From positions 62,001 through 126,000 of the forward strand of contig NZ_BMTS01000004.1 of the NCBI RefSeq assembly GCF_014649795.1: a DNA stretch of 64,000 bases. Direction: 5' to 3'. The position numbers were made by a program, and so were the translations under genes. Below are positions 1-8,469 of the stretch, piece after piece; the stretch's first letter is position 1, and every line of letters starts with the position of its first letter. The notes below the pieces were generated by a model. That model was not told where the DNA came from, searched no databases, and saw only the letters and a list, made by a program, of their open reading frames with translations. This DNA is from Streptomyces melanogenes. GTDB lineage: Bacteria; Actinomycetota; Actinomycetes; Streptomycetales; Streptomycetaceae.

Positions 1-79
1 GCCGGCGCCGCCTGGTCGTGCGCGTCGCCGGGGCCGCCGCCGGTGCGGCGCCCTCGGTGACCATGGTGGACGCGGTCAT
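1..79 (-). CDS. Sugar ABC transporter permease, second subunit (5' end only)
   Basis: Only the first 26 codons are inside the window; the gene runs off the left edge. The start is an ATG whose first bases overlap the TGA stop of the upstream permease (ATGA), so the two are translationally coupled. The visible N-terminus is Ala/Thr rich and then basic (ending RTTRRRR), as expected for the cytoplasmic tail of a MalG-type permease. Function is inferred from operon order (binding protein, permease, permease) rather than from domains, which lie outside. Confidence 0.7.
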   Translation of the reverse strand, partial: MTASTMVTEGAAPAAAPATRTTRRRR

Positions 80-1095
80 CGGGCCACTCCTTCCACGCGC
101 GGCAGTCCGGGAGCGGCGCCGGTGGTGCGCTCCCGGTGGCGGCGGTAGAGCGTCACCGCCGTGCCCGCGAGCAGCAGGGCGACGGCGAGGACGTACGCGG
201 CGGCGGCGCCGTAGCCCGCGGTGAACGTGCGGAACGCCTGCTCCCAGACGAAGTACACGATGACCGTGGTCGACTCCAGCGGCCCGCCCTTGGTCGTCAC
301 GTACACGAGGTCGAAGACCTGGAGCGCGGTGATCAGCTGCCACAGCACCAGGAACGCGGTGACGGGGGCGAGCGTCGGCAGCGTCACGTACCGCAGGACC
401 TGCGCCCGGTTCGCCCCGTCCAGGCGCGCGGACTCGACGAGTTCGGTGGGTACGTCCTGGAGCGCGGCGAGGAAGACGACGACGCAGAACCCGATGCCGC
501 TCCACAGCGAGATCGCGAGCAGGACGTACAGCGACTGGCCGGGGTCGGTCAGGAAGCCCTGCGGCGAGACGCCGAGCTTGTGCAGGATCGAGTTGGCCGC
601 GCCGAACTGCGGGTCGAAGATGAAGGAGAACAGCACGCCCTGTGCGGCGGCCGAGACGACGAACGGTATGAAGACGAGCGTGCGGTAGATGCCGACGAAC
701 CGGATCCGCCGGTTGAGCGCGAGGGCCAGCGCGAGCCCGCCGGCCAGGCTCAGCGGCACGTACAGGCCCGCGTAGGTGACGGTGTTCTCGACGGCCTTGC
801 GGAAGCCCGGGTCCTTCGACAGGGCCCGGTAGTTGTCGAGGCCGACCCAGCGGCCGGGGGTGACCAGGTCGTCGGCGCGGAACGACAGCAGCAGCGACCA
901 GACGACCGGCACCACGCTCAGCCCCAGGATCACCAGGACCGACGGGGTGATGAACGCCCAGGCGGTGGCCTGCTCGCCGCGCGCCCGCCGGCGCCGGGCG
1001 CGGCGCCGTTCGGCGGGCTCCCGGTCGGCGGGGGCCAGGGTGAGCGGGCGGGGTGCGCCCGTACGGGATCCTCGGTCCACGACGACCCTCCTCAT
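76..1095 (-). CDS. Sugar ABC transporter permease (MalF/UgpA type)
   Basis: Integral membrane subunit of a carbohydrate importer, 339 residues. After a long basic N-terminal tail (about 45 residues) there are roughly six hydrophobic segments. The EAA loop that docks on the ATPase is clear at residues 221-240 (ESARLDGANR followed by AQVLRYVTLP). The start ATG overlaps the stop of the binding-protein gene by four bases, and its own stop overlaps the next permease, so the genes form one operon. No ATPase gene is present; Streptomyces importers of this class commonly share a multi-use ATPase such as MsiK, which is an inference here. The sugar cannot be read from the sequence. Confidence 0.9.
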   Translation of the reverse strand: MRRVVVDRGSRTGAPRPLTLAPADREPAERRRARRRRARGEQATAWAFITPSVLVILGLSVVPVVWSLLLSFRADDLVTPGRWVGLDNYRALSKDPGFRKAVENTVTYAGLYVPLSLAGGLALALALNRRIRFVGIYRTLVFIPFVVSAAAQGVLFSFIFDPQFGAANSILHKLGVSPQGFLTDPGQSLYVLLAISLWSGIGFCVVVFLAALQDVPTELVESARLDGANRAQVLRYVTLPTLAPVTAFLVLWQLITALQVFDLVYVTTKGGPLESTTVIVYFVWEQAFRTFTAGYGAAAAYVLAVALLLAGTAVTLYRRHRERTTGAAPGLPRVEGVAR

Positions 1096-2444
1096 CGGGG
1101 AATCAGCAGGGCGGCGTCCGCCTTGTCGGCGCACCGGCGCACCGCCTTGGCGGGGGAGGCGCGGCCGAGCAGCACGGACACCACGGCCTCGCCGGTGGCC
1201 TGGGAGATCTGCGGATAGGCGGGGTGGATGGGCCGCACCCGGGCGGTCTCCAGGGCCTTGGTGAACACCGGGAGGCCGACGGTGTCGGCAGAGTGCCGCT
1301 GCCAGGCGCTCTCGGCCTCGGTCTGTCTGCTCAGCGGCAGACTGCCGCCCCCTATGTCCCACCGCACGTCCTGCGCGGGAGCGATCAGCCAGCGCACGAA
1401 CTCGACGGCGGCCCGGGAGCGCGCCTTGCCGTTGTCGAAGACGGTCCAGGTGTCGGGCCCGGAGATGGTCAGCGGCTTCCCGCTGTAGGTGGGCATGGGC
1501 ACCACGTCGTACGGCAGCTTGGACTCCACGATGTTGGGCAGCTGCCACGGGCCGGTGATCACCATGCCCATCCGGCCGGAGGTGAACACCTGGTACATCT
1601 GCTCGCTGCCGGGTTTGGGGTCGATGTAGACGCTCTTGTCGGCGACCAGTTGGGCCACGGTCTCCAGGGCCCGTTTCCCGGCGTCGGCGAAGCCGATGCT
1701 CTTGCCGTCGGGGGCGATCACGTCGCCGCCGAGGTCCCACACCATGGGCCACAGCCGCCACACGGTGTCCTCGTCGCCCGCGCCGGGCCAGGCGGTGCCG
1801 AAGACGCCGTGTCCGGCGTCGGTGAGCTTCTTGGCGGTGGCCACGAACTCGAGCCAGGTCCAGCCGGGCTTGGGCAGCGGGATTCCGGCGCGCTGGAAGA
1901 GCTTGGTGTTGCAGGCGACAGCGAGCGAGTCGAGCAGTGAGGGCGCGGCCCGCACCTTGCCGTGCAGGGTGACGGCTTCCCGGACGGAGGGCCAGAAGCC
2001 GTTCCACGGCGGGTCGCCGTCGTGCATCACGCCCGTCAGATCGACGACTTTGGGGCTGCGGGCGATGCTGGCGAGGTCCGAGCCGAAGATGTACGCGATG
2101 TCCGGGAAGGCACCGGCGGCGAGCGCGGCCGTCACCTTCTGGAGCATGGCGTCGGCGACCACGCCGCCGCCGCTCGCGTTCACCCGGATGCGGGACTGCG
2201 AGCGGTTGAAGTCGGCGGCGAGCGCCTCGATCGCCTTGGCGCCGATCTCGTTCTGGCCGTGCCACATCTCGATGGTGACCCGGCCGTCGGCGCCGACCCC
2301 GTCGGAGGTGGTCGCGGCGCAGGCGTCGAGCAGGGGGAGGGTCGCGGCCCCGGCGACGACGCCCGCCCCGGTGCGCAGGACCCGGCGGCGCGGGAGGCCC
2401 GGGGCGGGGTGGGGCTTGCTGCTGCGGTCCTGACCGGCGGGCAT
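1092..2444 (-). CDS. Sugar-binding lipoprotein of ABC importer (Tat signal)
   Basis: Extracellular solute-binding protein family 1, 450 residues, the substrate receptor of the operon. The N-terminus has a twin-arginine motif (RRRVLR, residues 19-24), a hydrophobic stretch and a lipobox LLDAC with Cys42, so it should be exported by Tat and lipidated. The body has the family pattern after VTIEMWHGQ and the hinge region around MGMVITGPWQLPN. I chose the ATG at 2444 rather than an upstream in-frame start because it places the Tat/lipobox signal at the N-terminus and follows a GAAGGGATGG ribosome site. It is the first gene of the importer operon. The sugar is unknown. Confidence 0.9.
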   Translation of the reverse strand: MPAGQDRSSKPHPAPGLPRRRVLRTGAGVVAGAATLPLLDACAATTSDGVGADGRVTIEMWHGQNEIGAKAIEALAADFNRSQSRIRVNASGGGVVADAMLQKVTAALAAGAFPDIAYIFGSDLASIARSPKVVDLTGVMHDGDPPWNGFWPSVREAVTLHGKVRAAPSLLDSLAVACNTKLFQRAGIPLPKPGWTWLEFVATAKKLTDAGHGVFGTAWPGAGDEDTVWRLWPMVWDLGGDVIAPDGKSIGFADAGKRALETVAQLVADKSVYIDPKPGSEQMYQVFTSGRMGMVITGPWQLPNIVESKLPYDVVPMPTYSGKPLTISGPDTWTVFDNGKARSRAAVEFVRWLIAPAQDVRWDIGGGSLPLSRQTEAESAWQRHSADTVGLPVFTKALETARVRPIHPAYPQISQATGEAVVSVLLGRASPAKAVRRCADKADAALLIPR

Positions 2445-2797
2445 GGTCGTCCATCCCTTCGCGGATGCGCCCCGCCTCGGACGCGGGACACACGTCCTGG
2501 CGACTCGGGCCGGACTCGGGACCGGGTCAAGGTCCGCTACCGGCTGGGCACACCTCTCGAAGCGCCGGGCCGCGTGGGCCCCGCACTGGCTGGATGAAAG
2601 CGCCTCGGGGAGCACGCGTCAAGTACCCGAGAGGGCCTGCGGTTCGCGTGCCGCCGGGCACCACACCCCACTTCAAGGGCACAACAGTGCGCTTCCGGCC
2701 GCGCCGGGCGATCTTTCGGCCTACTTGCGCGTACGAGGCGTCCAACTGATCGCGACGCCACTAGATGTGAGGCGCCATCACATCTCAGGAGGCATAC
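2445..2797. other. Divergent intergenic region, importer and TNT gene
   Basis: About 350 bases with no convincing gene. It should contain both divergent promoters. The strongest element is a palindrome just before the TNT gene (listed separately). A TGAAAGCGC half-site near 2595 resembles half of a LacI-family operator, but the other half is not conserved. Confidence 0.5.
2763..2785 (+). promoter_or_regulatory. Palindrome directly upstream of TNT toxin ribosome site
   Basis: Perfect 8-base arms AGATGTGA (2763-2770) and TCACATCT (2778-2785) flank GGCGCCA. The element ends one base before the AGGAGG ribosome site of the TNT gene. It could be a dimeric repressor site or, as RNA, a hairpin next to the ribosome site. 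The TGTGA/TCACA halves resemble a CRP site, but the spacer is seven bases rather than the usual six. Confidence 0.5.
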
Positions 2798-3565
2798 ATG
2801 GCTCATACGGTGAAACGTTTCAGCAGGCTGCGGGTCCTCATAGGCGCGGGCGCCTCGGGCGCGGCGCTGTTCGCGACGGTCCTGTTCGGCGCGGCGCCGG
2901 CGCAGGCGGCGGAGCCCGGCCGGGGCACGGCCGCAAGCGCGGGTGCCGCGTCGCAACCGGTGGCCCCGGCCGCCTGCTCGGGCACGTACCAGGGCGACGA
3001 ACGCCTCGGCCCGCAGTACCTGCCGAAGCCCTGGCAGGCCCCGGTCGGCCCGCTGGTCCTCGGCTACCACCGCACCGGCCACCTCAGCGCGACGGCGTTC
3101 CTGGCCACCTACTGGGACCCCACGGCGGGCAGTTGGAAGTACCCGCCCAACGACGGCTTCGCCAACCGCCCCGACGGCAGCCTCGACAAGCGGGCGGTAC
3201 GGCTGCGAGTGGGTGAGGACCTGGACCGCTTCGGTTCCGAGTACGGCGCCTTCCTCGCCCCGGCCGGGGCGAGCTACGCCCGCCGGGCGCTGCCGCCGCA
3301 GAGCCTGATCACGCGCGAGGCGGCGTACCCCTGTGCGTACCACTCGTACGAGGTCACCAAGAGCTTCACCGTCTGGGAGGGCCGGATCGCGCCCTGGTTC
3401 GAGCAGCGCGGCGGCGGCGAACAGATCAAGTTGGACCCGTCGTTCGTCGACCCGGGCGCGGGTCAGAAGCTCAATGTGAAGTGGCTGCTCGACCACGGGT
3501 ATCTGAAGGCGGAGGCGAACGTGGCGGCGGCGAGGAGCGCGCTGGCGGGGGTGGCGACCGGCTGA
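2798..3565 (+). CDS. Secreted TNT-domain protein (putative NAD+ glycohydrolase)
   Basis: Secreted protein of 255 residues. Residues 1-37 form a Sec signal peptide ending AQA. From about residue 95 the sequence matches the TNT fold named after the tuberculosis necrotizing toxin CpnT: YPPNDGFA, then DRFGSEYGAFLAPAG, YARRALPPQSL, YEVTKSF, and a C-terminal GGGEQI. The TNT family cleaves NAD+, and the Gln of the GGGxQ motif is catalytic in characterised members. The start follows a strong AGGAGG site. Streptomyces carries many such small secreted TNT proteins, possibly for competition. No recognisable IFT-type immunity gene adjoins it; the next genes are a Sel1-repeat protein and a membrane protein. 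Confidence 0.85.
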   Translation: MAHTVKRFSRLRVLIGAGASGAALFATVLFGAAPAQAAEPGRGTAASAGAASQPVAPAACSGTYQGDERLGPQYLPKPWQAPVGPLVLGYHRTGHLSATAFLATYWDPTAGSWKYPPNDGFANRPDGSLDKRAVRLRVGEDLDRFGSEYGAFLAPAGASYARRALPPQSLITREAAYPCAYHSYEVTKSFTVWEGRIAPWFEQRGGGEQIKLDPSFVDPGAGQKLNVKWLLDHGYLKAEANVAAARSALAGVATG

Positions 3566-3713
3566 GCGCGGGCTGCCCCGGGGCGTGGTGCACACGCGGT
3601 TCCGGCTCCGTCCCCGGGGCAGCCGTGCCTTCGGTGAATCTCCGGGCATCTGACGAACTCACCCCGATCACCGTAGAGTTGATGGTGTGCTCTGACATCA
3701 GGGGGTGAGCCGG

Positions 3714-4583
3714 ATGGCGTGGAGAACCCTCCTGAACGGCGCCCTCGACGTCATTGCGCCTGGGCACCCGGGGGTGACCGAGCCAGCCACCGACGAGGAC
3801 TTCTTCGCACGCCTCGACCGGCACTGTTCCCATGCGTACGACCAGCTCGGCACGCCACCCGAGCTCACGGCGGAGCAAGTGCACCGGATGGCCCTGCGGC
3901 GCGTGCGGGAGGGTTTTACGGCGGAGGGCGAGCAGCTGCTGCGTGGTCTGGTGGAAGCCGGTGACCTGCGTGCGCTGACCGACCTCGGAGTCCTTCGCTA
4001 CCGGACGGGTGCCAAGGCCGAGGCGCTGTGCCACTGGCGTCGTGCCGCCGACCGGGGAGACCCGACGGCCATGCACTATCTGGGCGTTGCCCTCGCGGAA
4101 ACGGGTTACCACGTCGAGGCGGTCGTGGAGTTGAGGCGTTCCTTCCGGAACGGCCGCGCGGCGGCGGGCAAGGACCTCGGACTCGTACTATCGCGGACGG
4201 GAAAGGCCGACGAGGCCCAGGACGTCTGGCAAGAGGCGTCCAAGCTGGGCGTCGCGGAAGCGGACTTGCTGCTGGGGTTTCTGTGGCTGGGGCGCGGGGA
4301 CACGTCCCGAGCGGTCCACTGGTGGCGCAGGTCGGCTCAACGGGGGAGTGCGGAGGCCGCCTTCGACCTGGGACTGCTGCTCGGGGAGGAGGGCGCTCTC
4401 CTGGAAGCGGCGATGTGGCTGCGCAAGGCGGACGACCGAGGCCATGCCCAGGCCCCCGAAGGGCTGTCGTGGCTGCGGCGGCTGCTCGTGGAGTACTTGC
4501 GAGTGGCTGCGGGTCCGGTATTCGGAAGCGAGGCGACCGGCTCCGTGCTGGGGACCAATCCCGTCCTCGGGAGTGAGACGTGA
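3714..4583 (+). CDS. Sel1/TPR-repeat protein
   Basis: Cytoplasmic protein of 289 residues built mainly of Sel1-like/TPR helices: about six units with patterns such as GDLRALTDLGVLRYRTG, GDPTAMHYLGVALAETG and GSAEAAFDLGLLLGEEG. Such solenoids bind other proteins, and no catalytic motif is present. The N-terminal 60 residues are not repeats. The ATG at 3714 sits eight bases after AGGGGG; an in-frame GTG three codons earlier is less well placed. It overlaps the next gene, so the two are co-translated. Its position downstream of a secreted NAD-cleaving toxin makes a protective or accessory role possible, but nothing in the sequence proves it. Confidence 0.75.
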   Translation: MAWRTLLNGALDVIAPGHPGVTEPATDEDFFARLDRHCSHAYDQLGTPPELTAEQVHRMALRRVREGFTAEGEQLLRGLVEAGDLRALTDLGVLRYRTGAKAEALCHWRRAADRGDPTAMHYLGVALAETGYHVEAVVELRRSFRNGRAAAGKDLGLVLSRTGKADEAQDVWQEASKLGVAEADLLLGFLWLGRGDTSRAVHWWRRSAQRGSAEAAFDLGLLLGEEGALLEAAMWLRKADDRGHAQAPEGLSWLRRLLVEYLRVAAGPVFGSEATGSVLGTNPVLGSET

Positions 4584-5011
4584 TGGCGGCACGGGACTCG
4601 GGGCCGGGACCGCGCTGGGACGCGCAGGTGGCCAAGGAGTGGGAGGCGGTCCAGCCCGGGATCGCCGAGAAGATCTGGGAGGAGTTCCGCGCCGACGAAC
4701 GGCATCGTCGGCTGCTCTCCTGGGCCGGTGTCGTCCAGCGTGCCCTGGGCCAGCTGTTCGCCCTAGCCTCGGTCGGCGGGATGCTCCTGTTCGCCAGGTA
4801 CGCCCTTGACCGGGGCGAGCCGTTGGTGGCGACGTTCGCCGTGGGCGCCCCGTCCGTCTCACTCGCCGTCATCTTCGGCTTGGCCCGGATGCCGGGCCGT
4901 ACGCTGGAGGGCGCCGTTGCCCGGTCGGCCCGCCGGGTCAGGGCCGTGGCCGCGGCGGCACCGCCACCGTCCGATCCGGCGTCCTCTTCATCGACGACTC
5001 CCACGATCTAG
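4583..5011 (+). CDS. Small membrane protein, DUF2335-like
   Basis: 142-residue protein with a charged N-terminal segment (WEAVQPGIAEKIWEEFRADE), two hydrophobic segments at roughly 55-75 and 85-105, and a Ser/Pro-rich tail. The PGIAEKI and LGQLFALAS segments resemble DUF2335 predicted membrane proteins, whose function is unknown. It starts inside the stop codon of the Sel1 gene (TGATG), implying coupled translation. An in-frame GTG one codon earlier is an alternative start. The C-terminal 25 residues are low complexity and probably disordered. Confidence 0.6.
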   Translation: MAARDSGPGPRWDAQVAKEWEAVQPGIAEKIWEEFRADERHRRLLSWAGVVQRALGQLFALASVGGMLLFARYALDRGEPLVATFAVGAPSVSLAVIFGLARMPGRTLEGAVARSARRVRAVAAAAPPPSDPASSSSTTPTI

Positions 5012-5291
5012 GGCCATCCAGCCTGCCCGCCGCGCAGGATCGGTCAGATCGGCGTCGAGGCGCCTGCTGTTGATCGTACGGGTGCCGAGGTGCGAGGGCC
5101 GCTCGGGAGCATCGCCGACTGACACATAAGAGTTGATAGAACTGGCGGCGTGACGGGTTGGGATGTGACACTCTCGAAGAGAGCGCGGAATGGTACAGCG
5201 CGCATCGTTCGCGCAGGCCCCGCGCGCGTAGGCCCCGAGGGGTTCCTGGTTGCGGCGCCTCCCCGGGGCCGTCGGGCTGTACCCCTGATCG

Positions 5292-5330
5292 GCTGGCGAT
5301 CACGGTGTCGAGATCACCATGATCGCCAGC
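5292..5330. repeat. Nested inverted repeat (hairpin)
   Basis: Perfect 11-base arms GCTGGCGATCA (5292-5302) and TGATCGCCAGC (5320-5330) enclose a second 4-bp stem GGTG/CACC (5304-5307 with 5315-5318) and a 7-base loop. There is no T-tract, so it is not a classical intrinsic terminator. It lies 280 bases after the DUF2335-like gene. Confidence 0.6.
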
Positions 5331-5468
5331 TACAGGAGCACGTCCAACACCCTCGTCACCAGTCCGGACGTGATTGCTCCGGTCATGACGAGCGTCAGGT
5401 CACGTACACTTAACCAGTGGACGAACTTTCCCCAGTGCCCGTGCATGCGAATCGCCTCCTGCGTTCCA

Positions 5469-5487
5469 CCCGAGCCCGGTGCTCGGG
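5469..5487. repeat. Short hairpin
   Basis: Arms CCCGAGC (5469-5475) and GCTCGGG (5481-5487) with a five-base loop CCGGT, inside the gene-poor interval upstream of the convergent methyltransferase end. Role unknown; possibly a weak terminator. Confidence 0.4.
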
Positions 5488-5656
5488 CGTGACGAGCAGA
5501 GAAGGTGTTCGTGTGCTTGGCACCATCTGAGCGTACGGCAACGTTCCGTGCTGCGAGGGGAGTTGCCGGAACCTACCTGGTATAGGTCTTGGCGGTAGGA
5601 GAGTCGCTTTGTGCAAGCCACTTCCAACGTGAGGCAGAGCGTGGCGGACTCGATTT

Positions 5657-6271
5657 TCACGCCCGCCGGGGCGCGGTGAACACCAGCTCCGACCACCGCA
5701 CCCCCGGGCGCCCGTGCAGATCCACGCGGCCGCCCTGGTGCGCCACCCGCAGCCCCGCCGCCTTCGCCAACGCCACCGTCTCCGCCTCCGGTACGTCGAA
5801 CATCCGCCGCCCGGGCGGCACCGGGCCGCTGCGTACGGTCATCGCCAGGATGCCGCCGGGTGCGAGCAGGGCGGTGACGGCTCGCATGCCCCGGGCGCGT
5901 TCGGTGGCGTCCAAGTGCATCCACACCGCAGTGATCAGGATGAGCCCGAACCGCTCGCCGCGCCCGGTCAGCACCGGCACGTCCGGCAGTGCGTCATCCA
6001 CCCAGGTCAGGGCGGGCTCCGGGTGCAACCGCCGCCCACGGAGGCGGAGTTCGGGGGTCGGCTCGACCGCCGTGACGGTGTGGCCCAGGCGGGCCAGTGC
6101 CGCCGCGTCCCTCCCCGTTCCGGCGCCGAGGTCCAGAGCCCGTACGGGCGTCGTCGGATACAGGTGCAGCAGACCGCCGTGGACCTCCTCGAAGGTCACG
6201 CTCTCGTACTGCTCGGCCAGCGCGTCGGCGTCCGCGCCGTACCCCTGCGTCCCCGCCACGGTGTCGTTCAC
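5657..6271 (-). CDS. Class I SAM-dependent methyltransferase
   Basis: 204 residues with a complete class I methyltransferase core: motif I ALDLGAGTGRDAAALA at about 45-60, the acidic motif II region VTAVEPTPELR, and motif IV LILITAVWMHLD. No substrate-binding extension is recognisable, so the acceptor is unknown. Its start faces the alpha/beta hydrolase gene at 6417 across about 145 bases, so they form a divergent pair. Confidence 0.85.
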   Translation of the reverse strand: MNDTVAGTQGYGADADALAEQYESVTFEEVHGGLLHLYPTTPVRALDLGAGTGRDAAALARLGHTVTAVEPTPELRLRGRRLHPEPALTWVDDALPDVPVLTGRGERFGLILITAVWMHLDATERARGMRAVTALLAPGGILAMTVRSGPVPPGRRMFDVPEAETVALAKAAGLRVAHQGGRVDLHGRPGVRWSELVFTAPRRA

Positions 6272-6416
6272 ACCGTCAGGCTAAACGATCAGCCTGACGG
6301 GCGGCGGCCCGGGATTACCCACCAGGTAATCGACCAACCCACCCCGCTCCCCGCACCATCGATCACACAACGCACCGCCGACCGAGGCGGTCGCCGACGG
6401 GGAGGATCCAAGCGCC

Positions 6417-7247
6417 ATGCCGTACTTCGAGACCAGCACCGACGGCACCCGCCTGCACTACGTCGACTACGGGCCGCGCGAGGGCCGGACCCTCGTCTTC
6501 GTCAACAGCTCCTACTTCGGTACGGAGATGTGGGAGTTCCAGATGCTCCCGCTGGCCGCCGAGGGCTACCGGTGCGTCGGGCTCGACCGGCGCGGGCACG
6601 GGCGGTCCGACGACGTGTGGGACGGGTTCGACCTCGACACCCTCGCCGGAGACGTCGGCGCGCTCCTCGACCACCTCGACCTCACCGACATCACCCTGGT
6701 CGGCCACTCGGTCGGCACCGCCGAAGTCGTCCGCTACCTCACCCTGCACGGCAGCGGGCGGGTGGCGCGGGTCGCCCTGGTCGCCGGGATGGCGCCCGGC
6801 CCGGCCCGCTCGGCCGACCACCCCGAGGGCGTCGACCCGGCCCTCATCGAGGCCGGGAACGAGGTCTTCCGCAAGGACCGCCCCGCCTTCTTCGCCGACG
6901 GCGCCGCCGGATTCTTCGCCCTGGACCGGCCCGGCAACGACGTCTCGCCCGCCCACGTCCAGTACTGGGAGCACCGCTGCACCGGCGCGACCGCCCGCGC
7001 CGCGGGCGCCCTCGGCGACCTCATCGTCACTCTGAACGTCGCTCCCGAACTCACCAAGATCGACGTCCCTGTCCTTGTCATCCACGGCACGCATGACGTC
7101 TCCGCCCCGATCGCCCTCACCGGGGAGCGGTCCGCCCGCCTGATCCCGGACAGCACGTACCTCGTGTACGAGAACGCCGGGCACGGTCTCTTCGTCACCC
7201 ACGCGGACCGGCTCACCGCCGACCTGCGGGAGTTCACGAGCCGCTGA
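6417..7247 (+). CDS. Alpha/beta hydrolase (non-haem haloperoxidase-like)
   Basis: 276-residue alpha/beta hydrolase. The nucleophile elbow GHSVG is near residue 97, the acid lies in VIHGTHDVSAP, and the catalytic His is in NAGHGLF near the C-terminus. Overall order is that of cofactor-free chloroperoxidase/arylesterase-type hydrolases. The segment after strand 3 reads VFVNSSYFGTEMW, so the usual HG oxyanion pair is replaced by NSS, which may alter specificity. A GGGGAGG ribosome site lies somewhat far (about 13 bases) upstream. It overlaps the convergent beta-lactamase-family gene by 14 bases. Confidence 0.85.
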   Translation: MPYFETSTDGTRLHYVDYGPREGRTLVFVNSSYFGTEMWEFQMLPLAAEGYRCVGLDRRGHGRSDDVWDGFDLDTLAGDVGALLDHLDLTDITLVGHSVGTAEVVRYLTLHGSGRVARVALVAGMAPGPARSADHPEGVDPALIEAGNEVFRKDRPAFFADGAAGFFALDRPGNDVSPAHVQYWEHRCTGATARAAGALGDLIVTLNVAPELTKIDVPVLVIHGTHDVSAPIALTGERSARLIPDSTYLVYENAGHGLFVTHADRLTADLREFTSR

Positions 7248-8376
7248 CCCCGCCGATGCCCAGCACCTCCCGCACCTCCCGGAACAACCGCTTGTCCAAC
7301 CCGTTCAGGCTCATCCGGTTCTTCGTCACCGCGAAGGAGAACCGGTGGGCCGGGTCGGCGGACGCGGCGCTGCCGCCCGAGCCGTTGGTGCCGAAGCCGC
7401 CGTCGGGGGAGCGGACCACCGAGCCCGCGCCGCCCAGCATGAAGCCGTAACCCTTCAGGAGCGGGAAGCCCAGGGAACGGTCCTCGCCGCTCGTCCTCGG
7501 GGCCGTCGCCTCCTTCAAGGTGGCCTCCGACACCAGGCGTACGCCGTCCAACTCGCCGCAGGCCAGCGCCGCGTACACCTTGGCCGCCGCGCGGGCCGTC
7601 ATCGTCCCGTTGGCCGGGAGCGCCGCCCGGCGGAAGTCGGCCCGGTTGGCGAGCGAGGCCACCGGCAGCACCGGGCGGGGCGCGAAAGTGAAGAACGGGG
7701 AGTCCGGCGGCATACCGTCCAGGTACGCCGACCAGCCGCCGTCGTAGCACGTCGCCAACCGGTCGACCAGCTCGTCCGGGACCGAGAACAGCAGCGAGTC
7801 CGTCACCCCCAGCGGCCCCGCCAACTCCTCCCGCAGCAGCTCGTCGCACGGGCGGCCCGTGGCCCGGCGCAGGGTCTCCGCGAGCAGCACGCCGTACGTC
7901 CAGCCGTGGTAGCCGCTCGCCGTGCCCGGCTCCCACAGCGGCGCCTGCCCGGCCAGCCAGTCCCCGACCGACGGCACGTCGAACAACTCCTCCGGAGTCA
8001 CCTCCGGGTGCAGTTGGGGCAGACCCGCCGAGTGCGAGAGCAGCTGGCCGAGGGTGATCTCCGACTTGCCATACGCCGCGAACTCCGGCCAGTGCGCGGC
8101 GATCGGGGCGTCGTAGTCCGCCATGCCCCGGTCCACCAGCACCGCCACCAGCGCCGCCGCGATCCCCTTCCCCGTCGACCACGACGGCACCAGCGTCTCC
8201 GCGTCCATCGGCCGCCCGGCCTCCACGTCGGCCAGGCCCGCCCACGTGTCCACGACGAGCTCGCCGTCGAGGTAGGCCGCCACCTGGACGCCGGTCTCCT
8301 CGCCGGACGCGGTCACCTCGTCCAGGATCTCCTCGACCCTGGTCTGCGCGGCGTTGCGCAGTCGTCCATCGGTCAT
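7234..8376 (-). CDS. Serine hydrolase, beta-lactamase/class C (esterase EstB) family
   Basis: 380 residues, beta-lactamase superfamily fold. The active Ser lies in STGK (SxxK motif) within ETLVPSWSTGK, and the second motif region is SGYHGWTYG. No signal peptide is visible, so it is probably a cytoplasmic family VIII esterase rather than an antibiotic-inactivating enzyme. The ATG at 8374-8376 is chosen over one five codons upstream because of the GGGAGCGGCGGG spacing. Convergent with the hydrolase at 6417. Confidence 0.85.
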   Translation of the reverse strand: MTDGRLRNAAQTRVEEILDEVTASGEETGVQVAAYLDGELVVDTWAGLADVEAGRPMDAETLVPSWSTGKGIAAALVAVLVDRGMADYDAPIAAHWPEFAAYGKSEITLGQLLSHSAGLPQLHPEVTPEELFDVPSVGDWLAGQAPLWEPGTASGYHGWTYGVLLAETLRRATGRPCDELLREELAGPLGVTDSLLFSVPDELVDRLATCYDGGWSAYLDGMPPDSPFFTFAPRPVLPVASLANRADFRRAALPANGTMTARAAAKVYAALACGELDGVRLVSEATLKEATAPRTSGEDRSLGFPLLKGYGFMLGGAGSVVRSPDGGFGTNGSGGSAASADPAHRFSFAVTKNRMSLNGLDKRLFREVREVLGIGGVSGS

Positions 8377-8469
8377 CCCGCCGCTCCCCACTCGCGCCGG
8401 TGGCCGCCCACCGCGAAGTGCGACGGACGGCCACCCCTTACGTAACTCCAGGCTACAGAGCCGCAGGGG

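Larger units (their letters stand above)
5012..5656. other. Gene-poor interval with hairpins
   Basis: About 645 bases without a believable gene; short open frames here lack ribosome sites and known domains. It contains a small inverted repeat CTCTC-GAA-GAGAG near 5170, a large nested hairpin at 5292-5330 and a 7-bp hairpin at 5469-5487. GC content is lower and patchier than in the neighbours, which could indicate decayed sequence, though no transposase relic is visible. Confidence 0.5.

Noticed and set aside
2595..2606. LacI-family operator upstream of the sugar importer
   Set aside because: Only one half (TGAAAGCGC) is present; the other half does not match.
5150..5413. Small ORF in the gene-free interval
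   Set aside because: No ribosome site, no recognisable domain, and it runs through the nested hairpin.
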